Assembly (NCBI GenBank): GCA_029834535.1
Contig: JAQMWT010000308.1
Span: 1 to 64,000 of the forward strand
Source of the DNA: Chrysophaeum taylorii
Lineage: Eukaryota > Sar > Pelagophyceae > Pelagomonadales > Pelagomonadaceae
Direction of reading: 5' to 3'
Length of the DNA: 64,000 nt
The notes under the pieces were generated by a model. The model was given only the letters and a program-made list of their open reading frames with translations. It made no database searches and was not told the origin of the DNA. Below, piece by piece: positions 1 to 8,941 of this stretch (its first letter is position 1; every line of letters begins with the position of its first letter). The position numbers and the translations under genes are program-made.

Positions 1-4
1 TGGG

Positions 5-161
5 GATAAGTACGCGGGACCTAGTCGGGGTCATCGCCGAGGCGTGGGGCAGGCGAAGAGAGGACGGGCCCCGCCCGTAGGTCGTACGCATGCTGCCGCC
101 GGACGTATGTGCGACGAAGGGTGACGTCCTGCTGGGATCGGGCGGCCTGGGTGGGGTCTGT
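5..161. repeat. Dispersed repeat segment, also at 17842-18006
   Basis: This GC-rich stretch is nearly identical to 17842-18006, differing by a few small indels and substitutions. In the second location it directly follows a helicase fragment and minisatellite. Here it precedes one. That suggests it belongs to the same composite repeat unit. I see no convincing coding frame. Confidence 0.8.
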
Positions 162-188
162 TTGTCTTTAAATGTCGACTCCTAAGAG

Positions 189-445
189 TAGGGTCGGATA
201 AGAAAGTTCGTACGAGCCGTTAACTATGTTTCAGTTTGTACTAAGACATACTCAACGGATCGCTGAGCTATGTTCATTTGTACTCAAGCAGTATGTGCCG
301 CCACGCCGCGAGATCGTCGCGATGGAACTAGTCCCCATAGTGAAGTCGGCATCTTTTCGTCCCCTCACGCAAAAAAAGGGAAAAGCCCACGTTGTAGGAC
401 CCGTCGTTGCGGCGCGGGCTAGTCTCGTTTTCTTATCCGACCCTA
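189..445. mobile_element. MITE with 17-bp perfect inverted ends and 7-bp target duplication
   Basis: The element begins TAGGGTCGGATAAGAAA and ends with the exact reverse complement of that sequence. It is flanked on both sides by CTAAGAG (182-188 and 446-452). The paralogous repeat copy at 16660-16666 has a single CTAAGAG and no insert, so an empty site is visible within this window. At 257 bp it carries no transposase and must be non-autonomous. A 7-bp duplication with a TAGGG terminus does not let me assign a superfamily. Confidence 0.85.
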
Positions 446-615
446 CTAAGAGGGGTCTGCGTGTCCCCCGATTTAGGGTAAGGATCAGGTAGGCGCGCGA
501 GCCAGACAGTGATCCTTGGCGACCTCGCAGACAGTTTCCACGACGCGGCGGCTCTTTTCAGCGCGCCAGTCTCACGCCCCGTCGAAACGATGTTGTCGAT
601 GCTGACAACGCGCGC

Positions 616-1090
616 ATGACCGCGGCCTTTTTTTCCCGGAGACGAGGCGTCGGAGTTCTTTTCGGCCGACTAGGTTGGGTCGGAAGACGACGCCTCGCTC
701 TTTACAGTCGAGTTTTCAACTCCCTGACAACCAACGGCATGCTGACTTTGATCGCGAGCTTAAAGTCTTCGCAACCTCGACCCGTCGCGCGGCCACTGCA
801 ACGGTACCAGATACATGATCGATCGTGTCGTGTCACCGAGGCTCCCCCAACCTGTATCCCTCAAGCCCCACCGACGCCAAACGATCAACAAGAGCCAGAG
901 GAAGACGCCCCGCAAGGTCGGCGTCCTCTTGCCCAAGCCCGTCTTCTGCCACGTCCAGCTCTACGTGGCTCCCTGTCGATCGGCAACCCCGAGGATATCC
1001 TCTTCTGGGTCGACGACTCCACGCTACCCCACACGTGCTACGCAATACCGATAAGCCCCCTCCCGGCGCCTACGCGCGCACTGTAGGTGG
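616..1090 (+). pseudogene. PIF1-like (Helitron-type) helicase C-terminal relic, copy A
   Basis: Translating 766-830 gives LRNLDPSRGHCNGTRYMI, the block typical of PIF1-family helicases encoded by Helitrons. A little downstream the frame gives QTINKSQ, then VGVLLPKPVF and QLYVALCRS-type sequence, matching the family's last conserved motif (TINKSQGQT...FSHGQLYVALSR). Key Gly residues are replaced and the upstream part (FNSLT.NGM) lies in a different frame. It is therefore a frameshifted relic and no functional ATPase can be made. The N-terminal Walker motifs are absent. Confidence 0.75.
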
Positions 1091-1440
1091 ACTTACTGGG
1101 ACCAGGTGTGCTTACTGGGGTTAGAGATTGGGACTAGGTGAATTTAGTGACCAGGTGAACTTAGTGGGACCAGGTGAACTTACGGGGGGTTTTAGAGTAA
1201 ACTCAAAGGTTAGCGGCGTGTGCGGATCAAAGCAGCTTAGATTGGCGGAGGCGACAGCGACGAGCTCGAAGGAAGGTGGGGCGAGTGGGTCTGAGCACGA
1301 GTGGGTTTACGCCGAACTTACTGGGGTTAGAGATTTGGAATAGGTGAACATACTGACCAGGTGAACTTATATGAAACTTACTGGGATTAGGTGAACTTAC
1401 TGGGGTTAGAGATTGGGACTAGGTGAACTTACTGGCCTGC
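1085..1440. repeat. Minisatellite built on AGGTGAACTTACTGGG, copy A
   Basis: About 15-25-bp units of the form GGGACYAGGTGAACTTACTGG recur irregularly, with an interposed spacer around 1196-1310. The same array follows the helicase relic in the other two copies (17440-17750 and, inverted, 4322-4590). Confidence 0.8.
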
Positions 1441-1448
1441 ACTTGTTT

Positions 1449-1683
1449 TACACAATCTAATAGTCCTCTGATTTGTGCCTACGCTCATCATCATGGTCTA
1501 GCGCGTCCCGAGGTATGTAGCACTATACACTTAACCTTTCTCGTGTAGTGCTAGATGCCGCCTGTCGTGTTCTGAGGATATAGGGAACATAACCTTTCAT
1601 TCCCCGAATTAACCTTCCAGACGTTCACGATGAGACGGGATGGTTTCCCAGGTGACTTACCACTGCTTGCTAAATGCTCTGCA
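1449..1683 (+). mobile_element. 5' LTR (truncated) of giant copia element
   Basis: These 235 bp match 14502-14740 almost exactly, apart from a 4-bp CTCT difference near the end. The 3' LTR begins 78 bp earlier at TGCAGAG (14424), so the first 78 bp of this LTR are missing. They are replaced by the minisatellite of the Helitron-like fragment. The LTR ends ...CTCTGCA, the inverted counterpart of the TGCAGAG start, and the primer-binding site follows at once. Confidence 0.85.
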
Positions 1684-1697
1684 GGTTATGGGCCCAG
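1684..1697 (+). promoter_or_regulatory. Primer-binding site for half-molecule initiator tRNA-Met
   Basis: GGTTATGGGCCCAG lies immediately after the LTR terminal CA. It is the exact complement of the anticodon-arm sequence CTGGGCCCATAACC of eukaryotic initiator tRNA-Met, not of the tRNA 3' end. Drosophila copia and yeast Ty5 are known to prime from a cleaved half tRNA-iMet in this way. The match supports a copia-type element and fixes the LTR boundary. Confidence 0.85.
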
Positions 1698-2202
1698 GCG
1701 GGTCTCTGAGAAACCATGTGTCAACATGCACGTAACCTATGGGTATTGGACTGTTACCGCGCCAGTCCAGCCTCGACATGTGACACGCTTGTCAATATAT
1801 CGCCGTTACCATTGGGCTGTATATAATATTTTTTGCACACGTGATCGTGTAACCTTGTGTGCACCTGTTCATAGCATCGTATTGTCATGTCAATGTTGAT
1901 GTGTGTGTAATTGGCTAACCTGTACTCTTGCACACATGTTATGGAATATTTTGGGTACGTCCACTCGTACATTCCATGGCAATGCTTAACAAGCTCCTTG
2001 AGAGCACCAAAAACTAACCAGCTGCCTGAGTGACTACGCTTAGCGACACTACTCTGGATTCACAGCTTGCACATCGTCATATAGACACATTTTCCATCGA
2101 AAAAATCGATGAGTGTACATAGACACCGATAGACAGACCCCCTTAGAATGTCTAGACAGTGTCAACTGCGTGACTGAACCCACAGGTTCCCCGTCAACTG
2201 CC

Positions 2203-2814
2203 ATGGCAGAACACGCAGCACGAGCCGCACCTAAGGCGATCACAGGTGCGGATATATTGAAGCTCGAAGCTCCTGTAGTTGAGTTCCTTAATGAGGGGAA
2301 CCGCTTCCAGCTTCAGAACCGCAAGGTATCCTTGCAAATCAAGCATATCAAGCAATTACTACGGTCCAGCCATGCCGATGCTTTCCTCGAGTACGACTCG
2401 TATGAAGCATATACTCGGCCATGCAAGGACTACGAGATACTCCGGAATCAAATTCTCGATCGCGTTTTCCTGGAATGGAAGACCAATAGGGCTGCTGATC
2501 TCCATTTAAGTGTTGATGAATTGCCCCCTGAGTATCAGGAATGGCATTTCACCAAAGAAGCTTTCCCCCACCTACCTGACGCAGAAGTAGCTCAGCTAAC
2601 TACTGTCTGTTACGACTATGAAGTCAAGGCATTACGTCCTGAAATCAATGCTCGTTTCTTAGAAGAGGAACGAATCTTAAATCGCGCGCACCCGAAGGCA
2701 CTAGCTTTCGACACTCGTGTTCGTGCCCCGGTTACCATGTTTTCGTTAACTGCAGCTGGCTGGCACTTACCAGAACACGTACGCTACATTCTTGCATACT
2801 TACTTCAATCTTGA
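2203..2814 (+). CDS. gag-like ORF of giant copia element, first part
   Basis: I place the start at 2203, where the ATG sits in good context (gccATGg) about 500 bp after the primer-binding site. An upstream in-frame extension to 2113 is possible. The product, about 203 aa, is hydrophilic and probably mostly helical (e.g. LKLEAPVVEFLNEGNRFQLQ), as expected for a capsid-type Gag. I see no zinc knuckle. The frame ends at 2814 and continues in another frame from 2811, so one frameshift separates the two halves. Gag identity is inferred from position and character, not from a recognised motif. Confidence 0.5.
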   Translation: MAEHAARAAPKAITGADILKLEAPVVEFLNEGNRFQLQNRKVSLQIKHIKQLLRSSHADAFLEYDSYEAYTRPCKDYEILRNQILDRVFLEWKTNRAADLHLSVDELPPEYQEWHFTKEAFPHLPDAEVAQLTTVCYDYEVKALRPEINARFLEEERILNRAHPKALAFDTRVRAPVTMFSLTAAGWHLPEHVRYILAYLLQS

Positions 2815-3227
2815 AAGTGTTGGAAAACCGGCACTTGCGGCCTGGCCCGCAATCAATGAGTATACAACAAAGTTATTTACCCAACAAGGCTCGAGCTATT
2901 ATGCTCATTGCCTTTAGTCACTACGAGTCTGTTACGACTACTGATGTGTCTTATTTGAAACAGCAATTTAACTCTGTTGTTTATAATCCTTACTGGTATG
3001 TCCATGTATTTATCGAAGCTGTCCTAGCATTTAGGCAAATCTCTTACCAACTTAACCAGGAAGAGACTGACCTTCAATTCGACTTTGGCACTCTTCGCAG
3101 AAAAATCTATGAAGAGATACATCGGCATTATGCCTATAATACCAGCAACAACCGCCACGATCGTGGTTGGGTAGATTGTGTTATATGTACGAACCCGATC
3201 TTCATCTCGACCTGTACCAGAAGCTGA
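2811..3227 (+). CDS. gag-like ORF, second part (frameshifted continuation)
   Basis: This overlaps the previous ORF by 4 nt and continues a protein of the same character (about 138 aa; contains YNPYWYVHVFIEAVLAFRQ and RRKIYEEIHRHYAYN). It is most simply the second half of the same Gag after a single-base indel. Programmed frameshifting is possible, but no obvious slippery heptamer is seen. It ends near VICTNPIFISTC. No zinc knuckle follows in the next 600 bp. Confidence 0.45.
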   Translation: MKVLENRHLRPGPQSMSIQQSYLPNKARAIMLIAFSHYESVTTTDVSYLKQQFNSVVYNPYWYVHVFIEAVLAFRQISYQLNQEETDLQFDFGTLRRKIYEEIHRHYAYNTSNNRHDRGWVDCVICTNPIFISTCTRS

Positions 3228-4309
3228 ACGACTGTGTCACCTACCAACCCGTTTTTAGAATACGCATTAGACCTTTACCGTGTCGTATCAAATGGTCGAA
3301 CAAGACGCTTAGAACGCCCTGTTTCTGGCAACCCTATGTCGAAGGTTGTCATCTCAACCAGTAGTTCTTCCACATACTTTTTTGGACTCATCGGACAAAA
3401 GTCCGAATGACTCAAACTGCTACACACTGCCTTCATCACTTCGCCCAACCGGTATCTTCCACGTTTAATGTAGACGCTTGCGTAACTCTAATGATGCTCG
3501 CCAGCCTTTCTCTCGCACGATTTATCGTATTATCGTCCTGGTGATTCTTACGTCACCAAAACTGCCGGACAGTCCATGACCGTCCAATTATCCCCGCACT
3601 TTTGACAGGTCCTCTCGGTCTAACATGAAATTATTAGATCGAACAAGTCACACCTTAAACACCCTGCGAGAACAGTGTAGCGACTCACGAAGCATGTGAC
3701 GATAATGATACCACGGCTCATACAACATAATCAACAAGTTATTTGAGACCTTGCTACAATCAGCCGATATCCTGTCAACGACATCTACTGAGGACGGTAG
3801 TTTACTTCGTCTAAACGACGCTCATGTTTGCAGAAGACATCATTTATGATGTGACGTTCATCTATCCTCGACCGAATAGTCGTTAAACACGTGGGCCACA
3901 ACCATACTGTCGTTACTGCCACTGGCAACAACCATACTACAAACCAAACGGGTAATCTTGCAATATGTCAACATCTTTACCACTTCCGCCATCTCGGCTT
4001 GACCACCACATTATTGTCCTCGCTATCTTCCAGGTCCAATCTGCCCTCAACCTACCATCACAAGCCGAAACCAAGGATCTGATCACTTCTCTATCGTCAT
4101 TTGAAAAGCACGGCATGGCTGATGAGGCTGACGAACCGTCACCACCTGTTCAACCGATCATTATTCCAACGATCTGGTATTGCTGAAGAATTTCTTTACA
4201 GCCAGCCTCTCCGCACTTGCCACATTCGGAAAATATATTCCTCCCATTACATGAGTAAACAGTGCCCCTCACATTGCTCTTTTCTTATTTTTGACAAGTT
4301 TGAGACCAG
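3228..4309 (+). other. Decayed copia internal region without open gene
   Basis: No frame stays open beyond about 80 codons. A degraded copy of the recurring STE.SLN motif lies at 3869-3889, interrupted by a TAG codon. I see nothing else recognisable. Confidence 0.6.
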
Positions 4310-4321
4310 TAGGTTCTGCCT

Positions 4322-4590
4322 ATCTAACCCCAGTAAGTTCCACTGGTCCTGATAAGTTCACCTAGTCAATCCTGGCAGTAAGTTTGCGTAAACCCACTCG
4401 ATGCTCACACCACTCCTTCAGGCTCGTCATCTCGCCTCACGCCAATCTATTCTTTGATCCGCACACATACTAGCCTTTGAGTTTGCTCTGAAGCCCTCAG
4501 TAAGTTCACCTGGTCCCAGTGGTGCACCTGGTCACTATGCACTGTCAATCTAAACAGTAGTTCTGGTCCCAGTAAGTTCACACCTACAGT
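4322..4590. repeat. Minisatellite, copy B (inverted)
   Basis: Units read CCAGTAAGTTCACCTGGTCCC on the plus strand, the complement of the arrays in copies A and C. The array is more degenerate here. Confidence 0.7.
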
Positions 4591-4599
4591 GCGCGTGTA

Positions 4600-5083
4600 G
4601 ACGCCGGGAGGGCTTATCGGTATGCAGCACGTGTGGGGTAGGGTGGAGTCGTCGACCCAGATGAGTATATCTCTCAGGGATGCCGATCGACAGAGAGCCA
4701 CGTAGAGCTGGACGTGGCAGGCGAGCTTGGAAGAGGACGCCGACCTCGCAGGGCGTCTGGCCCTGGCTCTTGTTGATCGTTTGGGTGTGACAGGCCTTTG
4801 GGATACAGGTTGGAGGAGCCTCGGTGACAACGACCCGATCGATCATGTATCTGGTACCGTTGCAGTGGCCGTGCGACGGGTCGAGGTTGCGAACAGCTCG
4901 CGATCAAAGTCAGCATGCCGTTGGTTGTCAGGAGTTGAAAACTCTTGTAGAGCGAGGCGTCGGCTTCCGACCCAACCTAGTCGGCCGAAGAACTCCGACG
5001 CCTCGTCTTCCCGGAAAAAGCCGCGGTCATGCGCTGTTGTCAACATCGACAACATCGTTTCGACGGGGCGTGAATGGCGCTGA
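4600..5083 (-). pseudogene. PIF1-like helicase C-terminal relic, copy B
   Basis: On the minus strand the conserved RNLDPS.GHCNGTRYMID block is readable around 4835-4890. TINKSQ and QLYVALCRS-type sequence follow around 4680-4790. Compared with copies A and C it has lost a short segment of the VGVLLPKPVF region. Frames are broken as in the other copies, so it is a non-functional fragment. Confidence 0.7.
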
Positions 5084-5270
5084 AAGAGCCGCCGCGGCTC
5101 GTGAAATAGTCTGCAAAGGTCGCCGTAGACGGCGGAGGATCACTGTCTGGCTCTTGCCTCACCTTGCACAGTCACCCTCTCGCGCCTACCTGATCCTTAC
5201 CCTAAATCGAGGGACAAACAAACAGACAAACAGACAAACATCTGTCGATTAGTAGTTAGGACTCTTGTGC

Positions 5271-6373
5271 TACCATCTCATTGATGTCCACCTGCGATTT
5301 CGCAATACCCAATCATATAGTTCCATTGGACTCCACATACGCTCCGATTGTTATACAGACGGCAACAGGACAACAACGGGCATCACACATGATGTTAACA
5401 CGCATCATTATTTCCCTAGATCATCCACAAGTTGGCTATGTTAAGATTGACCTTATGTCTTCAGCCAGTGCATGACCGACATCTCGCTATCCTGAGTATG
5501 CTCGAGTGGAACCAGACCAACCTACCGTGTTCAATGATCGAGCTGAGCCAAAGCTCAGCGCTGTCACGAGCCATAGACAAGATGTACGTATACCCGTACT
5601 ATGTAGCAGCTAATACCCGCTCTCCCTTGTATCACACAACATCGCGCGCGACAAGCGGCTGGAACTTCGCTCCTTGCATTTCCCCTCAAGCGATACCATG
5701 AAAACAGGGACCTACTGGCATACTACAATTACCTACTCCAACGAGTTTTACCAGATCGGCCGTGGATTCGCCCTTTGGTTCTCAATCTTCGGAAACAGAA
5801 CAAATTTGTTCAGCAAAATACCCAGCCATTAAGTTGACTACTTTCACGGCCAGTTTTCTCTCACAGAGTCAATCTCCGCAAACCCTCTGTCATGTTACTT
5901 TGTTCTGGTTGTCAACTCCGGCGTTCCTGTCTCAAGCCACTAATGACTTAGGCTTAAATATCAATGTAAGTTGTTGTTGAGTCTGATGATACGCTTGTTC
6001 GTATGTTACGCCACCGTTTTGCTGTACTATTATTTGAATCTCCGCCTTTATAACCATCTTCACTAATCTCACCAGAGGAAAGGCGCACATTCTATTGTTA
6101 TAATTGAGATCACTCCTCCTGCAAACACAGGAAATTACTAAAACAACAAAGTCAGAAGACTTGTGCTGGACGATTCTCTTTTCGACAGCATGCTGTCTGT
6201 CATCAAGCTACTCCAGCCCTTGGTACTACTGGCTGAGATGACGCCTCCGCATAAGTACTGTCATCAAGACCACATCACCGTGGCTAACCTTATCTATACT
6301 ACCCTTGATTACTGTGTCGATGTTGTTGATAGGTTCCCGACCTACCTATGTGGCGACTACCAATCTAGAGAAA
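5271..6373 (+). other. Copia internal region with broken coding frames
   Basis: Short frames alternate, suggesting a decayed long protein whose frame has been shifted repeatedly. I recognise no motif, and the expected aspartic-protease D[ST]GA signature was not found here. Confidence 0.4.
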
Positions 6374-6954
6374 GGTGGATATGCATCGCACGCAGATATT
6401 CTACTGGACCAATTAAACTATCATCGTGGCCCATCCTCCATCCACGCCCTAAAGATCGTGGATGATCTACACGCTATTCCCAAGCGCCTTTGGCTACCTA
6501 ACCACATATCCAAAGACTGGATCCGGGTGTTCCCCGATCCTCCAAACGTGCCCGTTCCTAAAACGTTTGCACCTTACTCTCGCACAGGTTCTGTTCAGCT
6601 TACTATGGCTGACCTTGAATCCCTCAATATGTTACTACTTCGCCTTCACTCACAACAGGCTGGTGGATATGCATCGCACGCAGATATTCTACTGGACCAA
6701 TTAAACTATCATCGTGGCCCATCCTCCATCCACGCCCCTTCCTAAAGATCGTGGATGATCTACAAGCTATTCCCAAGCGCCTTTGGCTACCTAACCACAT
6801 ATCCAAAGACTGGATCCGGGTGTTCCCCGATCCTCCAAACATGCCCGTTCCTAAAACGTTTGCACCTTACTCTCGCACAGGTTCTGTTCAGCTTACTATG
6901 GCTGACCTTGAATCCCTCAATATGTTACTACTGCGCCTTCACTCACAACAGGCT
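6374..6954. repeat. Direct tandem duplication of about 290 bp
   Basis: The units are 6374-6661 (288 bp) and 6662-6954 (293 bp), both starting GGTGGATATGCATCGCACG. They differ by a 5-6-bp insert and a few substitutions. The duplication shifts the reading frame between units, which itself disrupts the surrounding ORF. Confidence 0.9.
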
Positions 6955-8220
6955 CACGAGCAACGTACTCACTCTGTTCAATCCGAGTGTACTTACCATC
7001 AGTTGTGCTTTAAACGCTTCTCTATGGAGCCATTACCCAAAGCAACACATCCTATACACGTCAAGATTTTTACAATTTTCTATAACGTGTTTGCAAGCTT
7101 ACATACTAACTCACCCACACCTGTGTACTATTACATAACCGCTTTCGAAACTAACCAACCGTCACACAGGTTATTACTTACAACCTCATCAACATCACAC
7201 AACTCCTACTTCTTAACTGGTGGCCACCATTCCGACGGCGACCTCACCATAGAGAACGCCACCACAAAAAACTCCACTCCCATTAACGCCTTTGGGAGCA
7301 CGTATACGTTCACTGCTTCCGACATCCCCCGCGACCGGGAAAGATCCATATATCTGGAGCCATTTATGGGTTACTTGTGGATAGTCCAAGCCCTTCCCCA
7401 AGCTGGCTCCGCTACCACCTATGGCACCGCCATACAAAACCTTGTGTCCAGATGCGCTCTCGTGATGCCTGGCTGCCTTACCTACAAGGCCACCGACAAC
7501 TCTTTCGATTACACGGATTCTCTTTTTGCTCTGGAAGATCATCGCCTATCTCATAGTCGCCATATAGGGTACCTTCGTGGAAGTGACCGCAAACTCGGCT
7601 CTAAAATGCACTCAATGCTTGCTCCATTGCCAACCGTCCGAGGGTATGCCAATATTATATTACTCGACCCTCGCAACGGGAAATTGCGCTACCCCACTCG
7701 ACCGGAGTTGATTCGTGCTAACAACCACACCAAACAACAGGAATCTTTCCTCTTGTCTCTACGCCATGACCTTTGCTGTGACATGCTCAGCAATGCTCTG
7801 CCTGCCGGTACGTACAGCACTCTGTACAAGCACCTTTCGCTCATCGTCGCCGATATTAAATCCCTTATGTTGGACCCTACCTTCCAACATACTGCTGCCG
7901 TGACGAAGAAATCCTATGTATCCAATTTCATGACCGTTGACCAAGCCTCCACCACGTGCAGCACAGATACCTTGTCTTTGGCACAATCTTTTATGATGTC
8001 TATTTCCAGCAACTGCTTGACCGAAATGTCGTTAAACTATATATCGTCGTCCTACGAAGATACTCTCGCTACTCGTGATAATGAGGACGCACCTCCAGGT
8101 GACCCTGCTGTGCACCAGGATGACGACGCACCGCCTTCCCCTGCCTTAGACACCGAACTCAAGTTCGATGTTCGGCGCAAACGGCACATTCCCTCTCATC
8201 CAATTCCTCGCTTACCCTGA
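6751..8220 (+). CDS. Unknown polyprotein segment upstream of integrase
   Basis: This 489-codon frame is the longest uninterrupted one in the giant copia element. It starts inside the second tandem-duplication unit and lacks a clear ATG start there, so it is a part of a longer protein. The position before integrase is where copia elements carry protease, but no D[ST]GA motif is visible. The C-terminal part contains LTEMSLNY (8017-8040), one of the recurring motif copies, followed by an acidic proline-rich stretch. The frame runs into the SINE-like insertion after 8210. Confidence 0.5.
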   Translation: MDDLQAIPKRLWLPNHISKDWIRVFPDPPNMPVPKTFAPYSRTGSVQLTMADLESLNMLLLRLHSQQAHEQRTHSVQSECTYHQLCFKRFSMEPLPKATHPIHVKIFTIFYNVFASLHTNSPTPVYYYITAFETNQPSHRLLLTTSSTSHNSYFLTGGHHSDGDLTIENATTKNSTPINAFGSTYTFTASDIPRDRERSIYLEPFMGYLWIVQALPQAGSATTYGTAIQNLVSRCALVMPGCLTYKATDNSFDYTDSLFALEDHRLSHSRHIGYLRGSDRKLGSKMHSMLAPLPTVRGYANIILLDPRNGKLRYPTRPELIRANNHTKQQESFLLSLRHDLCCDMLSNALPAGTYSTLYKHLSLIVADIKSLMLDPTFQHTAAVTKKSYVSNFMTVDQASTTCSTDTLSLAQSFMMSISSNCLTEMSLNYISSSYEDTLATRDNEDAPPGDPAVHQDDDAPPSPALDTELKFDVRRKRHIPSHPIPRLP

Positions 8221-8864
8221 TCGCCGACTGCGGTTGCGATGGAGTCGAGGGTCGAGTCTCGTTCGCTCTCGCGCGTTCTCGAGGACGTCCCGTCGGAAGA
8301 GCGAGTCGTGGCCGTGGAAGCGGGCTTTGACCGCAGACGCGTGCGCGGCAAGCCGTTGTCGATTTCGGTGGCCGGTCGCAGCGGCGACGAAGACGTCGCC
8401 GTAGAGGCGAGCGGGGAGGTCTTCGTCTCCGTGGGCGATGGCCGATGGCCACGGGCGGTCGTGCGCGGCCGGTCGTCGGCGCGCGGGCGCGCGGCGCGCT
8501 CGTAGAGTCCGAGGCCGCGGTCGCGAAGGCGGGAGGACGGTGCCTCATGAATCCTGAGCCTTGCGAGGGCATCCGCCCTCCCGGCGTAGGTTGGCACCTA
8601 TTCGCCTCCCGGGCGGGCCGGTTGGTAGCCGGAACGTTCGCAGTGGGACGGGGTATTGCCGGGGGGCGCAGACGGAAGGTTATCGACGAGTTGGTTGTCA
8701 GTCACATCGCGGTCGCCTCGTCGCATGGCGACAAGCTTGATGATCACTCTCCGCCGACCCACCTTTCGGCGCCCCTCGTCTACAGGCCCGTGATTCCGGA
8801 CTGGCTCCTGTCGGTCCGGCCTGGCTCCCATGCTCGGGAGAGGTCTGAAGTTAGTTAGTTAGTT
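8211..8864 (+). mobile_element. SINE-like retroposon copy 1, (GTTA)n tail, 10-bp target duplication
   Basis: CAATTCCTCG occurs at 8201-8210 and again at 8865-8874, directly flanking the insert. The 3' end is a run of GTTA units. From 8530 on it matches copies at 37829-38179 and 58627-58997. This copy carries about 290 extra GC-rich bases (8243-8530) between the shared GGTTGCGATGGA head and the GGACGGTGCC body. It interrupts the copia coding region just upstream of integrase. RNA polymerase III boxes were not clearly identified. Confidence 0.9.
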
Positions 8865-8941
8865 CAATTCCTCGTAAGTCCCTCGCACGCGGATCCACCG
8901 AATATCTCAATGCCAAAGAACGTGTTAATCGCTTTCACCGG

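Larger units (their letters stand above)
453..1448 (+). mobile_element. Helitron-like fragment, copy A (PIF1 helicase relic plus minisatellite)
   Basis: This copy is about 90 percent or more similar to 16800-17750 and, inverted, to 4310-5270. Its first half encodes a decayed C-terminal part of a PIF1/RRM3-type helicase. Its second half (about 1085-1440) is an irregular minisatellite. The 3' end runs directly into the truncated 5' LTR of the big copia element. A Helitron origin is inferred from the helicase type, which eukaryotic Helitrons carry. No Rep/HUH domain or certain CTRR end was found. Confidence 0.65.
4310..5270 (-). mobile_element. Helitron-like fragment, copy B (inverted, inside copia element)
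   Basis: Reading the minus strand from about 5270 down to 4310 gives the same order as copies A and C: a GTCT-rich start, PIF1 helicase relic, then minisatellite. The boundaries are approximate. It interrupts the internal region of the giant copia element, so it arrived after that element or was carried in by recombination. Confidence 0.7.

Noticed and set aside
5206-5242. Possible telomere-like repeat next to CCCTAAA
   Set aside because: Only one CCCTAAA is present; the array is ACAAACAG/ACAGACAA microsatellite belonging to the Helitron-like fragment.
7200-8016. Aspartic protease of the giant copia element
   Set aside because: No D[ST]GA-like active-site motif is visible in the frame, so position alone is insufficient.
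8159-8597. Long overlapping minus-strand ORFs (137 and 133 codons)
   Set aside because: They are shadows in GC-rich SINE-like sequence, Arg/Pro/Ser-rich, and cross the insertion boundary.
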